Source of the DNA: Hyphomicrobiaceae bacterium
GTDB taxonomy: Bacteria > Pseudomonadota > Alphaproteobacteria > Rhizobiales > Ancalomicrobiaceae
Reading direction: 5' to 3'
Assembly (NCBI GenBank): GCA_016793065.1
Contig: JAEULV010000052.1
Location: forward strand, 1-64,000
DNA length: 64,000 nt
The notes under the pieces were generated by a model that searched no databases, had not been told where the DNA came from, and saw only the letters and a list, made by a program, of their open reading frames with translations. The position numbers were made by a program, and so were the translations under genes. This document shows positions 10,985 through 19,781 of this stretch, one piece after another. Numbering within the stretch: position 1 is the first letter of the stretch; each line of letters starts with the position of its first letter.

Positions 10985-12595
10985 TCAGGCCTCCACCGCG
11001 CGGCCCTTGAGCGCGAACAGGCCGCGCGGGCGCTTCTGGATGAACAGGATGATGAAGACGAGCAGCAGGATCTTGCCGAGCACGGCGCCGGCATAGGGTT
11101 CGAGGAACTTGTTGGCGATGCCGATGGTGAAGGCGCCGACCAGGGTGCCCCAGAGATTGCCGACGCCGCCGAACACCACGACCATGAAGCTGTCGATGAT
11201 GTAGCCCTGACCGAGATTGGGCGAGACGTTGTCGATCTGCGACAGCGCCACGCCGGCGAGACCGGCGATGCCGGAACCGAGGCCGAAGGTCAGCATGTCG
11301 ATGCGGTTGGTGCGGATGCCCATCGCCGCCGCCATGCGACGGTTCTGGGTGACGGCGCGCATCTGCAGGCCGAGGGCGGTGAAGCGCAGGAGCATGAGCA
11401 GCGCGAAGAACACCACCAGGGTGAAGACGATGATCCACAGGCGGTTGTAGGTGATGACCAGGCCGCCGAGGTCGAAGGCGCCGGACATGAACGAGGGCGC
11501 GCCGACCTCGCGGTTGGTCGGGCCGAACAGGGTGCGCACCGCCTGTTGCAGGATCAGCGAGATGCCCCAGGTGGCGAGCAGGGTTTCGAGCGGCCGGCCA
11601 TAGAGGAAGCGGATCACCGAGCGCTCGATCGCCATGCCGACGATGGCCGCGACGAGGAACGCCAGCGGCAGGGCGATCAGCAGCGAGTAGTCGAACAGGC
11701 CGGGGAACGAGGTGCGGATGGTTTCCTGCACGACGAAGGTGACATAGGCACCGATCATCACCATCTCGCCGTGGGCCATGTTGATGATGCCCATGACGCC
11801 GAAGGTGATGGCGAGGCCAATGGCGGCGAGAAGCAGCACCGAACCGAGCGACAGGCCGTAATAGCCGTTCTGGGCAACGTTCCACAGCGCCAGTTCCGCC
11901 TCGATGGCGGTGATGGCGCGGTCGGCGGCGGCCTTGACGGCGGGCGGAACCTCGGCCGGCAGGCTCGACAGCAGGCCCTTGGCGTCCTGGTCGCCGCGGG
12001 CGCGGATGGTGGCGACCGCCTCGACGCGCTCGGCCTCGGTCGCGGTCTGGTCGAGCAGGACGCCGGCGGCGCGGGCCTCGATCAGCCGGGCCTTGACGCG
12101 GGCGTCGGTCTCGGCGGCGATGGCCTTGTCGAGCAGCGGCCGGGCGGAGGCGTCGCGGCTCTTGAACACGGCCTCGGCCGCCTCCAGCCGCTTCTGGCGG
12201 TCGGGGCTCATCAGTGTCAGCGCGCCCATGGCGGCGGCAAGGGTGGTGCGGATCTTGTTGTTGACGCGGATCGGCGTCGGCTTGGCGGTGGGCGTCACCG
12301 CCTCGCCGGTGAAGGCGTTCTCATAGGCGCCGGCCTTGTCGATCAACAGCGCGCCGTCGGCGGCGATGACCAGCAGCCGGTCGTTGAGGGCGCGCAGGAT
12401 CGGCTCGGCGCGCGGCGAACCGGAGGCGGCAAGCTGGGTGACGGCCTTCTCGACATCGTCGAAACTGCGGCTGGCGAAACCCTTGGCCAGGGCGGCGGTA
12501 TCGAGCGTCTGGGCGGCGGCGGGATGCGCCAGGGCAAACGCCACGACGAGGACCGCGAGGATCCGCGACAGAATGAGGAAAACCGCGTGCGCCAT
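10985..12595 (-). CDS. urtB: Urea ABC transporter permease UrtB with N-terminal extension
   Basis: Inner-membrane permease of the LivH family. The C-terminal ~300 residues hold the hydrophobic permease segments, starting near GLSLGSVLLLAAIGLAITFG and containing the INMAHGEMVMIGAY motif. Ahead of it are a signal-peptide-like N-terminus (residues 1-28, ending HPAAAQ) and about 190 residues of helical, soluble sequence, which is the usual extension of proteobacterial UrtB and probably sits in the periplasm. I start at the ATG at 12595 (536 residues); the frame continues upstream into the palindromic repeats, which are not protein-coding. The gene is separated from urtA by 442 bp, much further than the other urt genes are from each other. 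Confidence 0.93.
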   Translation of the reverse strand: MAHAVFLILSRILAVLVVAFALAHPAAAQTLDTAALAKGFASRSFDDVEKAVTQLAASGSPRAEPILRALNDRLLVIAADGALLIDKAGAYENAFTGEAVTPTAKPTPIRVNNKIRTTLAAAMGALTLMSPDRQKRLEAAEAVFKSRDASARPLLDKAIAAETDARVKARLIEARAAGVLLDQTATEAERVEAVATIRARGDQDAKGLLSSLPAEVPPAVKAAADRAITAIEAELALWNVAQNGYYGLSLGSVLLLAAIGLAITFGVMGIINMAHGEMVMIGAYVTFVVQETIRTSFPGLFDYSLLIALPLAFLVAAIVGMAIERSVIRFLYGRPLETLLATWGISLILQQAVRTLFGPTNREVGAPSFMSGAFDLGGLVITYNRLWIIVFTLVVFFALLMLLRFTALGLQMRAVTQNRRMAAAMGIRTNRIDMLTFGLGSGIAGLAGVALSQIDNVSPNLGQGYIIDSFMVVVFGGVGNLWGTLVGAFTIGIANKFLEPYAGAVLGKILLLVFIILFIQKRPRGLFALKGRAVEA

Positions 12596-12675
12596 TTGAG
12601 CCTTTGATCCACATGTGACGACGGACACGCACCGCCGGGTTCCCTGCGTTCCGCACAGGGCAAGGGAAAATTCTC

Positions 12676-12846
12676 CCACCTCTCCCTTCGCCCCGCGCCA
12701 ACGGGGAGAAGGTGCCCGAAGGGCGGATGAGGGGCGCGGCGGAAGACGCGGGCGAGGGCTGGCCCCAAGGCCATCAACCCTCATCCGGCCTTCGGCCACC
12801 TTCTCCCGATTTCGGGAGAAGGGAAAACACAGGCGCCGAGCCTGAC
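12676..12846. repeat. 171-bp palindromic intergenic element, tandem copy 1
   Basis: First of two head-to-tail copies with a 171-bp period. Each copy can fold on itself: a ~29-nt arm beginning GGAGAAGGTG near 12705 pairs, with two mismatches, with an arm ending in CACCTTCTCC near 12806, and a second hairpin is CTTCTCCCGA with its complement. This type of CTCCC...CGGATGAGGG sequence resembles intergenic palindromic elements common in Hyphomicrobiales genomes. Several short open frames across it are by-products of the repeat. Confidence 0.85.
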
Positions 12847-13017
12847 CCACCTCTCCCTTCTCCCCGCGCCAGCGGGGAGAAGGTGCCCGAAGGGCGGATG
12901 AGGGGCGCGACGGAAGACGCGGGCGAGGGCTGGCCCCAAGGCCATCAACCCTCATCCGGCCTTCGGCCACCTTCTCCCGATCTCGGGAGAAGGGACATCA
13001 CAAGCGCCGAGCCTGAC
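12847..13017. repeat. 171-bp palindromic intergenic element, tandem copy 2
   Basis: Second copy, nearly identical to 12676-12846 with only a few substitutions (for example CTTCTCCCCGC for CTTCGCCCCGC, which makes the first hairpin a perfect 9-bp stem around GCCA). It ends 20 bp before the urtA stop codon, so both copies lie in the transcribed spacer between urtA and urtB. Confidence 0.85.
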
Positions 13018-13037
13018 GAAGAAACGGCTCAGTCAGG

Positions 13038-14321
13038 TCAGCCGCCGCACTTGCCGGTCTTGACGTTGAAGTTGCCGCACTTCATCGGGGCGCGGTGGTC
13101 GGCGATCAGGTCCTTCGAGCCGTCGAGGTAGTCCGACCACTCGTCGCCAACGACGAGGCCGGTGGTGTTCCACACCACTTCAAACTGGCCGTTGCCCTGG
13201 ATTTCACCGATGAGGACCGGCTTGGTGATGTGGTGGTTCGGCATCATCGCCGAATAGCCGCCGGTCAGGTTCGGCACGGAAATGCCGATGATGGCGTCAC
13301 GCACCGGGGTGGAGTCGGTGGTGCCGGCCTTCTCGACCGCCTTGACCCACATGTTGAAGCCGATGACGTGGGCTTCCATCGGGTCGTTGGTGACGCGCTT
13401 CGGGTTCTTGGTGAACTTCTGCCACTTCTCGATGAACGCCTTGTTGTCGGCGTTGTCGACGGACTGGAAGTAGTTCCAGGCGGCGAGGTGGCCGAGCAGC
13501 GGCTTGGTGTCGATGCCGGCGAGTTCCTCTTCACCAACCGAGAAGGCGACGACGGGGATATCGGTGGCCTTCAGGCCGGCATTGCCGAGTTCCTTGTAGA
13601 ACGGCACGTTGGCGTCGCCGTTGATGGTCGACACGACGGCCGTCTTCTTGCCGGCCGAGCCGAACTTCTTGATCGCGGCGACGCGGGTCTGCCAGTCGGC
13701 ATGGCCGAACGGGGTGTAGTTGACCGAGATGTCGTCGGCGGCAACGCCCTTGGCCTTGAGGTAGGCCTCGAGGATCTTGTTGGTGGTGCGCGGGTAGACG
13801 TAGTCGGTGCCCTCGAGCACCCAGCGCTTGACGCCCTGGTTCATCAGGTAGTCGACGGCCGGGATCGCCTGCTGGTTCGGGGCGGCACCGGTGTAAAAGA
13901 TGTTCGGCGAGGACTCTTCGCCCTCGTACTGGACCGGGTAGAACAGGATGCCGTTCAGCTCCTCGAACACCGGCAGCACCGACTTGCGCGACACCGAGGT
14001 CCAGCAGCCGAAGGTGGCGGCGACCTTGTCCTTGGTCAGGAGTTCGCGGGCCTTTTCGGCGAACAGCGGCCAGTTGGAGGCCGGATCGACGACGACGGCT
14101 TCAAGCTTCTTGCCGAGGAGACCGCCCTTGGCGTTCTGTTCCTCGATCAGCATCAGCATGACGTCCTTGAGGGTCGTCTCGGAGATCGCCATCGTGCCCG
14201 AAAGCGAATGCAGGATGCCGACCTTGATGGTGTCGGCGGCCATGGCGGGCAGGGACACGGCGCTCATCAGCGCACCGGCGACCAGACCCATGACGGTGCG
14301 ACGAGAAAACGAGAGCTGCAT
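13038..14321 (-). CDS. urtA: Urea ABC transporter substrate-binding protein UrtA
   Basis: Periplasmic receptor for urea or short-chain amides. The 427-residue protein starts with a signal peptide whose FSRRTVMGLVAG stretch carries a twin-arginine, so Tat export is possible; cleavage is likely after AMA. The mature part opens with DTIKVGILHSLSGTMAISE and contains the WTSVSRKSVLPVFEE and YPVQYEGEESSPNIFYTGAAPNQQ-type segments typical of UrtA. The ATG at 14321 has GAGGGG about 11 nt upstream, better than the upstream in-frame ATG at 14339. It is the first gene of the operon and has a sigma-54 promoter about 60 bp ahead, fitting nitrogen control. Confidence 0.95.
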   Translation of the reverse strand: MQLSFSRRTVMGLVAGALMSAVSLPAMAADTIKVGILHSLSGTMAISETTLKDVMLMLIEEQNAKGGLLGKKLEAVVVDPASNWPLFAEKARELLTKDKVAATFGCWTSVSRKSVLPVFEELNGILFYPVQYEGEESSPNIFYTGAAPNQQAIPAVDYLMNQGVKRWVLEGTDYVYPRTTNKILEAYLKAKGVAADDISVNYTPFGHADWQTRVAAIKKFGSAGKKTAVVSTINGDANVPFYKELGNAGLKATDIPVVAFSVGEEELAGIDTKPLLGHLAAWNYFQSVDNADNKAFIEKWQKFTKNPKRVTNDPMEAHVIGFNMWVKAVEKAGTTDSTPVRDAIIGISVPNLTGGYSAMMPNHHITKPVLIGEIQGNGQFEVVWNTTGLVVGDEWSDYLDGSKDLIADHRAPMKCGNFNVKTGKCGG

Positions 14322-14379
14322 GAACTGGATTCCCCTCATATTTTGTTCGCCGCGGGAGGGTGCGGCGCGCCAAACGATC

Positions 14380-14394
14380 GCAAGGGGCGTGCCA
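14380..14394 (-). promoter_or_regulatory. Sigma-54 (RpoN) promoter of urtA
   Basis: On the minus strand the sequence reads TGGCACG-CCCC-TTGC, an exact match to the -24/-12 consensus with correct spacing. Transcription would begin about 12 bp further on (near 14368), giving a leader of roughly 45 nt before urtA. NtrC-dependent activation under nitrogen limitation is the natural inference for a urea transporter; a specific NtrC site is not obvious upstream. Confidence 0.8.
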
Positions 14395-14764
14395 GATGGC
14401 CGGAAACCGTCATAAACGTTGATAAACCTACAATATTCCGCACTGCACAAAATCGCGGCGGCGACCGATCCGGGGTAATGCGTGGATGCCGGGCAGGAAC
14501 CGGGAAGCGTCGCTTAATTGTTGGGCATTTTCACGCCACCCTGAAATATGCCTAAATTCTGATCTATGCTATCAACTGCCGAAATCGGGCTTGCTGGATC
14601 AATTAAATTGCATGGGACTGAGCGCCTTGCCGGGCGCGCGCAACAATCTGCGCCTCGGCGGCGCATAAGCGCGACGAGCGCCGGTATGTGTGCTTGGTTT
14701 CTCGGCAAAATGCAGCAATGCACACGATTTCGCGGCCGATCGTATGCATTGCCGGGGTCGGTGA
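14395..14764. other. Gene-free upstream region of urtA
   Basis: This stretch between the urtA promoter and the lysE-family gene is more AT-rich than its surroundings. It should contain enhancer sites for the sigma-54 promoter. I see a short inverted repeat around 14691-14723 (TGTGTGC and GCACAC) and a TGCA-rich patch near 14445-14455, but no convincing NtrC consensus and no convincing gene. Confidence 0.4.
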
Positions 14765-15379
14765 TCAGCGCGTCGCCACGACCACAGCGACGCCGCCCAT
14801 CATGCCGGCGGTCAGGCGGTTGATCAGCTTCAGGGCGCGCGGCGAGCGGAACAGCCGGCGGGCGCGATCGGCCAGCAGGGCATAGGCCCACATGGTCGCC
14901 GAAATCACCACCATGATGATCGCGGCCATCTCGGCATAGGCGGCGATGCCGATATCCTTGACGTCGACCACCAGCGGCATGATCGACAGGAAGAAGATGA
15001 TCACCTTGGGATTGCCGAGCGTCAGCGTCAGGCTGGCGAAAAAGGCGGCGAGATTGTCGGCCGGCGTCGAGTGGGCGGCGATCTCGGTGGCGGCGACCGG
15101 GGCGGTCCAGATCTTGTAGGCCATGAAGGCGAGATAGCCGGCGCCGACATAGCGGATGACGACGAACAGGGTTTCCAGCGTCTGGGCGATGATGGCAAGG
15201 CCGGTGGCGGCGACGGTGAACCAGACGAGATCGCCGACGACGAAGCCGAGCACATAGCCGGTCATGCCGGCAAGGCCGCGGGCCATCACCCGGGCGATGA
15301 TCGAGGCGATGCCGGGGCCGGGCGACGACACCGCGACGAAATAGACGCCGGTGAAGGCGGCGAGAGCGAGGATATCCAT
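14765..15379 (-). CDS. LysE-family translocator
   Basis: Small inner-membrane exporter of the LysE/RhtB superfamily, 204 residues with about six hydrophobic segments. The N-terminal segment VAVSSPGPGIASIIAR matches the family hallmark (P-G-P), and GNPKVIIFFLSIMP is the conserved fourth-helix region. Members export amino acids or related small molecules; the substrate here cannot be told. It stands alone, with 144 bp to recF and a start at the ATG at 15379. Confidence 0.9.
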   Translation of the reverse strand: MDILALAAFTGVYFVAVSSPGPGIASIIARVMARGLAGMTGYVLGFVVGDLVWFTVAATGLAIIAQTLETLFVVIRYVGAGYLAFMAYKIWTAPVAATEIAAHSTPADNLAAFFASLTLTLGNPKVIIFFLSIMPLVVDVKDIGIAAYAEMAAIIMVVISATMWAYALLADRARRLFRSPRALKLINRLTAGMMGGVAVVVATR

Positions 15380-15523
15380 GTGGTTTCCGATCCCGGATCT
15401 GTCCGAACGCAGCCTTGCTGGTTGGTTTTCGTCACGATCGCAGGCACCCGGCCGGCTGGCAAGCGCGGCGGCGTCACATCCGGGTTGCGTTGCCCGAACC
15501 CTCGCCGCCGGATGGGCGGGGCG

Positions 15524-16705
15524 TCAGCCGCGCGGGCGGACCGTGCCGTCGCGGACCTCGACCACCAGCGCGCGCGGGCCGAGTGCGACGAAGGCCTCGG
15601 CGTCGGTGCCGGTCATCCAGCATTGGCCGCCGAGATGATCGAGCGCATCGAACAGGCCGGCGCGGCGGCGGTGGTCGAGATGGGCGGCGACCTCGTCCAG
15701 CAGCAGCACCGGCGCCTGGCCGGTCAGGCGGCCGACCAGCCGGGCATGGGCCAGCACCAGCCCCAGCAGCAGCGATTTCTGTTCGCCGGTCGAGGATTGC
15801 GCCGCCGGCATCGCCTTGGGGCCATGGCTGACGGCGAGATCGGAGCGATGCGGGCCGTCGAGGGTGCGGCCGGCGGCGGCGTCGCGCGGGCGGGCGTCAT
15901 GCAGGATGCGGCGATAGCCGTCCTCGGCGCTGCCGGCGCCGGCGCCGTGGGAGAGATCGGCCTCGATCTGGCCGGCGAGCGCCAGCTCGGCATGGGGAAA
16001 CGGCGAGGCATCGTCGCGGGCTTCGGCGATCAGCCCGGCGAGGCAACCGACGGTCTCGACCCGGCCGGCGGCGATCGCCACCGCCATTTCGGCCATCTGC
16101 GCCTCGATGGCGTCGAGCCAGGTGCGGTCGGGGCGGGCGTCCTCCAGCAGGCGGTTGCGGCCGCGCATGGCCTTTTCGAAGGCGTTGACGCGGGCGCCGT
16201 GGTCGGGGTCGATGGTGCCGACCAGTCGGTCGAGGAAGCGCCGGCGCTCGGCGGCCGGACCGGTGAACAGGCCGTCCATGGCCGGGGTCAGCCAGAGGAC
16301 GCGAATGTGCTCGACCATGTCCTCGGCGCGCCGGGCGGGAACGCCGTCGATGCGGATGACGCGGGCGCGGTCGTCATCGGGATCGGTGCCGAGCGCCAGG
16401 CCGGTGCCGATGCGGGTTTCGCCGTCGGGCGAGCCGATGACGGCGGCGACGGCGAAGCTGCCGTCGCCGGCAAGACGGGCCATCTCGCCAAGGGTGGCGC
16501 GCCGGAGGCCGCGACCGGGGGCGAGCAGCGACACCGCCTCGATCAGATTGGTCTTGCCGGCGCCGTTGTCGCCGGCGAGCACGACATGGCGGGCGTCGAG
16601 ATCGAGGGCGAGGCGGGCATAGTTGCGGAAATCGGTCAGCCGCAAGGTCGTCACGGCCGCGCGCTGCGGCAGATCGGAAACGACATCGAGGCGGGGAAGC
16701 GACAC
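15524..16705 (-). CDS. recF: DNA replication and repair protein RecF
   Basis: SMC-like ATPase that loads RecA at gaps together with RecO and RecR. RecF features are seen: the LRLTDFRNYARLALDL opening, the Walker A segment GDNGAGKTN at about residues 46-54, the STGEQKSLLLGLVLAHARL signature, and Walker B LLLDEVAAHLD. The start is GTG at 16705 with GGAG nearby; this gives about 15 residues more than the usual N-terminus, so an internal start is possible. It is not next to dnaN or dnaA here. Confidence 0.93.
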   Translation of the reverse strand: MSLPRLDVVSDLPQRAAVTTLRLTDFRNYARLALDLDARHVVLAGDNGAGKTNLIEAVSLLAPGRGLRRATLGEMARLAGDGSFAVAAVIGSPDGETRIGTGLALGTDPDDDRARVIRIDGVPARRAEDMVEHIRVLWLTPAMDGLFTGPAAERRRFLDRLVGTIDPDHGARVNAFEKAMRGRNRLLEDARPDRTWLDAIEAQMAEMAVAIAAGRVETVGCLAGLIAEARDDASPFPHAELALAGQIEADLSHGAGAGSAEDGYRRILHDARPRDAAAGRTLDGPHRSDLAVSHGPKAMPAAQSSTGEQKSLLLGLVLAHARLVGRLTGQAPVLLLDEVAAHLDHRRRAGLFDALDHLGGQCWMTGTDAEAFVALGPRALVVEVRDGTVRPRG

Positions 16706-16833
16706 GGGGCGCGGACTCCGGCGACTGCGGCGGCGCGAGGCGAACCGGCGCCGATTCGGAAACGGGAGCCATTGTTTTGGGTCGCCCTGCCCGCCCGGTC
16801 AAGCCGCCCGGCCGAAACCGGCGACAGCCGCGC

Positions 16834-17025
16834 TCAGAACTTGAACACCGCGTCGGCGGCGGCGCGGCCGGCCTGTTTCGTCGCCCTCGCCTGCCTCAAC
16901 CGTTCGATCTCGGCGGCGAGTTGCTCCATGCGCTCGTCGAGTTCGTGCACCGACAGGGCCGACAGGTCCTGGCCGAGTTCATGGACGAGCTTCTTCCTCG
17001 GGGCGGGTTCGTCGATAAACGCCAT
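16834..17025 (-). CDS. DUF1192 family small protein
   Basis: A 63-residue protein with the DUF1192 pattern: FIDEPAPRKK, HELGQDLSALSVHELDERM, then a helix rich in Glu and Arg that is probably coiled-coil. The ATG at 17025 has a good GAGGAG site upstream. In Hyphomicrobiales this gene is usually found beside a quinone oxidoreductase, as here (divergent, 154 bp). The function is unknown. Confidence 0.85.
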   Translation of the reverse strand: MAFIDEPAPRKKLVHELGQDLSALSVHELDERMEQLAAEIERLRQARATKQAGRAAADAVFKF

Positions 17026-17179
17026 GGGCGGGCTCCTCAATCGACCGGTTCCGCGGCCATCTTCGGATCAGCGACGACGGCGGTCAACGGCTGTCGGCCA
17101 TGGCGGACGCGGCGGCGGAGCGATTGACCCTGCCCGAGGGTTGGGCCAGAGATTGGCGAACCGAACCGACGAGGATGCC

Positions 17180-18178
17180 ATGCTGCCCGAGACGATGACC
17201 GCGATCGAAATTGCCACCCCCGGCGGCCCGGAGGTGTTGCGGCCGGCATCGCGGCCGGTGCCGGCGGCACGGCCGGGCGAAATTCTGGTCAAGGTCGCCT
17301 ATGCCGGCGTCAACCGGCCGGACGTGCTGCAGCGGCAGGGCGGCTATCCGGCGCCGAAGGGGGCGCCGGACACGCCGGGGCTGGAGATCGCCGGCGAGGT
17401 AGTGGCGCTGGGCGAGGGTACCGGCCGCTGGGCGGTCGGCGACAAGGTGACGGCGCTGGTGGCCGGCGGCGGCTATGGCGAATACACCTGCGTCCATGGC
17501 AGCAATGCCCTGCCGATCCCGGCCGGATTGTCGCTGGCCGAGGCGGCGGCGCTGCCGGAGACGTTCTTCACGGTGTGGTCGAACGTGTTCGACCGGGCCG
17601 GGCTGAAGCCGGGCGAGAGCTTTCTCGTCCATGGCGGCACGTCCGGCATCGGCACCACGGCGATCCAGCTCGCCAAGGCCTTCGGCGCCAAGGTGATCAC
17701 CACCGCCGGATCGGACGAGAAATGCGCCGCCTGCGTTGAACTCGGCGCCGACGTGGCGATCAACTATCGCACCACCGACTTCGTCAAGGCGGTGAAGGAC
17801 GCCACCGGCGGCGGCGTCGACGTCATCCTCGACATGGTCGGCGGCGACTATATCGCCCGCAACCACGAGGCGGCCGCGGTCGAGGGCCGCATCGTGCAGA
17901 TCGCCTTCCTGCAGGGCTCGAAGGTGACGATCGACTTCACCCGGCTGATGCTGAAGCGATTGAGCCATACCGGATCGACACTCCGGGCCCGCGACGTCGG
18001 CTTCAAGGCGGCGATCGCCGCGGCGCTGGAAGCCGAGGTCTGGCCGTTGATCGCCAGCGGCCGGATCAAGCCGGTGATGGACCGGATCTTCCCGCTGGCG
18101 GAGGCCGCCGCCGCCCATGCGCGGATGGAGGCGTCGACGCATATCGGCAAGATCGTGCTGGCGGTCGCGCCGGAGTGA
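17180..18178 (+). CDS. NAD(P)H-quinone oxidoreductase, PIG3-like (MDR superfamily)
   Basis: Zinc-independent medium-chain reductase of 332 residues. It has the GroES-like N-terminal fold (VAYAGVNRPDVLQRQGGYPAP, GLEIAGEVVALGEG), the nucleotide-binding loop around VHGGTSGIGTTAIQLAKAFGAKV, and the PIG3-type PLAEAAAAHARMEASTHIGKIVL ending. It reduces quinones with NADPH. The start ATG at 17180 has GAGG directly upstream; the same reading frame stays open far upstream across recF, but that part is an antisense artefact. It is divergent from the DUF1192 gene. Confidence 0.92.
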   Translation: MLPETMTAIEIATPGGPEVLRPASRPVPAARPGEILVKVAYAGVNRPDVLQRQGGYPAPKGAPDTPGLEIAGEVVALGEGTGRWAVGDKVTALVAGGGYGEYTCVHGSNALPIPAGLSLAEAAALPETFFTVWSNVFDRAGLKPGESFLVHGGTSGIGTTAIQLAKAFGAKVITTAGSDEKCAACVELGADVAINYRTTDFVKAVKDATGGGVDVILDMVGGDYIARNHEAAAVEGRIVQIAFLQGSKVTIDFTRLMLKRLSHTGSTLRARDVGFKAAIAAALEAEVWPLIASGRIKPVMDRIFPLAEAAAAHARMEASTHIGKIVLAVAPE

Positions 18179-18220
18179 CGGGGCGCGGGAATTCCGGCTG
18201 ACGGGGCGGTCTGGCGGCGT

Positions 18221-19207
18221 TCAGCCGCCGGACTGGACGAAGTGGCGGATCAGCACCTGCGCCACCGCCGTTCCGGGCGGCACGAACAGGCCGTGCGGAT
18301 GGGCCTTGGCCAGCATGGCGGCGACCTCGGCGCGGGGGAACCAGCGGACGTCCTCTAGTTCGGTTTCGTCGCGGCGGATCTCGGTCGAAACCGCCTCGGC
18401 GAGGAAGCCGAGCATCAGCGAGGCTGGGAACGGCCAGGGCTGGCTGGCGTGATAGGCAACCCTGCCGACGCGAATGCCGGATTCCTCCATCGTTTCGCGC
18501 CGGACGGCGGCCTCGGCGGTTTCGCCCGGCTCGATGAAGCCGGCGAGGCAGGAATACATGCCCTCGGGAAAATGTGGCTGGCGACCGAGCAGGCAGCGAT
18601 CGCCATAGACGGTCAGCATGATCGCCACCGGATCGGTGCGCGGAAAGTGCTGGGCGCCGCAGGCGGGGCAATCGCGGCGGTAGCCGGCCTGGGCAAGCTG
18701 GCTGGCGGTGCCGCATTTCGAGCAGAAGCGGTGGCTCGCATGCCAATGGGTGATGGAGCGGGCTTGCGCCAGGAGGCCCATGACATCCGCCGGCAGCACT
18801 CCCTGCACCACCAGCGAGCGCAGGTCGATCGCCTTGACCGGAGCCCCGACCGCGATCGCCTCGGCCTCGATCGCCTCGACCGGCCGGTCGAGCAGCGCGG
18901 CGAAACGGGGGGCGCCGGCGGCCTCGCCGTCGGTCTCAAGCCCGAGCAGCGCCATTTCGGCCGGGTCGGCGCCGAGGGCAAGGGCCAGTTCAAGACCATG
19001 CAGGGCATCGAGGCCGCCATGGGCGTCGATGGCAATCAGCGGGCGGTCGCCGCAGAACAGGGCAAAGCGGGCATCGGCGCGCTGGCGCAGGGCGACGACG
19101 AAATCGGCGTCGAGCCGGCGTTCCGACAGCCGATCGAGCCGATTGCCGGAAAAGCCGGTCTGGCGCGACGGTTCGCGTTCGGGCGGGAGATCGGCAAACC
19201 AGCCCAT
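18221..19207 (-). CDS. nudC: NAD(+) diphosphatase / NAD-cap hydrolase NudC
   Basis: Nudix hydrolase that cleaves NADH to NMNH and AMP and removes NAD caps from RNA. A zinc ribbon is formed by C162, C165, C180 and C183. The Nudix box runs from G223 to I245 with R237, E238, E241 and E242 in place, and the NudC-specific SQPWPFPAS array follows about 15 residues later. The 328-residue protein starts at MGWFADLPPE. It lies 4 bp after the HIT gene on the same strand, so they are likely co-transcribed; both act on nucleotides. Confidence 0.93.
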   Translation of the reverse strand: MGWFADLPPEREPSRQTGFSGNRLDRLSERRLDADFVVALRQRADARFALFCGDRPLIAIDAHGGLDALHGLELALALGADPAEMALLGLETDGEAAGAPRFAALLDRPVEAIEAEAIAVGAPVKAIDLRSLVVQGVLPADVMGLLAQARSITHWHASHRFCSKCGTASQLAQAGYRRDCPACGAQHFPRTDPVAIMLTVYGDRCLLGRQPHFPEGMYSCLAGFIEPGETAEAAVRRETMEESGIRVGRVAYHASQPWPFPASLMLGFLAEAVSTEIRRDETELEDVRWFPRAEVAAMLAKAHPHGLFVPPGTAVAQVLIRHFVQSGG

Positions 19208-19211
19208 GGCG

Positions 19212-19625
19212 TCAATCCTGTAGCCGGCCCCGCAGCCGGGCGACGAGATCGGCCTCGGCGGCGGGCTCGTAGGGGCGCGACGGCAGCTTGCCCCAGACCG
19301 GGCCGGGCCAGGCGGGATCGGTCTCGAAGCGGGCGATGACGTGGATGTGCAGCTGGCGCACCATGTTGCCGAGATTGGCGATGTTGAGCTTGTGGGCGCC
19401 GGTTTCGGCCTGGAGCGCCCGGCCGACGCGGGCGACCTCGTCCATGGCCCAGCGCCGGTCATAGTCGGTGAGATCGGTGAGATCGGCGAGGTCCGGCAGG
19501 CGCGGCACGACGATCAGCCAGGGGTAATTGGCATCGCGGCTAAGGCGCACCGACGACAGCGGCAGCTCGATCACCGGCACGCTGTCGGCTTCGAGGCGCG
19601 GGTCAAGGCGGTAGGTGGACGGCAT
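19212..19625 (-). CDS. HIT-family nucleotide-binding protein
   Basis: A 137-residue histidine-triad protein. The triad region reads QLHIHVIAR (residues 91-99), so the first histidine of the usual HxHxH motif is glutamine while H93 and H95 are kept. The following FETDPAWPGPVWG and C-terminal PAAEADLVARLRGRL are typical of an alphaproteobacterial HIT subgroup. Members hydrolyse or bind nucleotide conjugates; the exact substrate is not known. The start ATG at 19625 is the first plausible one, and the frame upstream overlaps the region before the SRP RNA and is not protein-like. Confidence 0.88.
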   Translation of the reverse strand: MPSTYRLDPRLEADSVPVIELPLSSVRLSRDANYPWLIVVPRLPDLADLTDLTDYDRRWAMDEVARVGRALQAETGAHKLNIANLGNMVRQLHIHVIARFETDPAWPGPVWGKLPSRPYEPAAEADLVARLRGRLQD

Positions 19626-19747
19626 GGGCGCTCCGGCGGGCATCTTTGCGGTGGCGAACAGTTCCCTCTCCCGGGGCTTCGCGCAAGGGCAAATCCGCCA
19701 TGCGGGCGGCATCGACGTTTTGCCGGGGATGTCGCGCGACGAGGCTC

Positions 19748-19776
19748 TTGCATTTCCTCGCTCAAACCGTGATATA
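19748..19776 (+). promoter_or_regulatory. Promoter of the SRP RNA gene
   Basis: TTGCAT and GATATA hexamers with a 17-bp spacer place transcription initiation at about 19783, exactly where the folded RNA begins. Confidence 0.55.
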
Positions 19777-19781
19777 GCGCT

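Noticed and set aside
12615..13131. Short open frames across the 171-bp repeats (plus and minus strands)
   Set aside because: The same peptide recurs because the DNA repeats; the sequences are Arg/Pro/Gly-rich with no family resemblance and lie in a palindromic intergenic element.
8317..14321. Branched-chain amino acid transporter (livFGMHJ) instead of urt
   Set aside because: UrtB has the long N-terminal extension, UrtD carries the HG signature variant, the binding protein has UrtA motifs, and the promoter is of the sigma-54 type expected for nitrogen scavenging.
14486..14668. A 60-codon plus-strand frame upstream of urtA
   Set aside because: No ribosome site of quality, no recognisable domain, and it lies in the control region of urtA; I treat it as chance.
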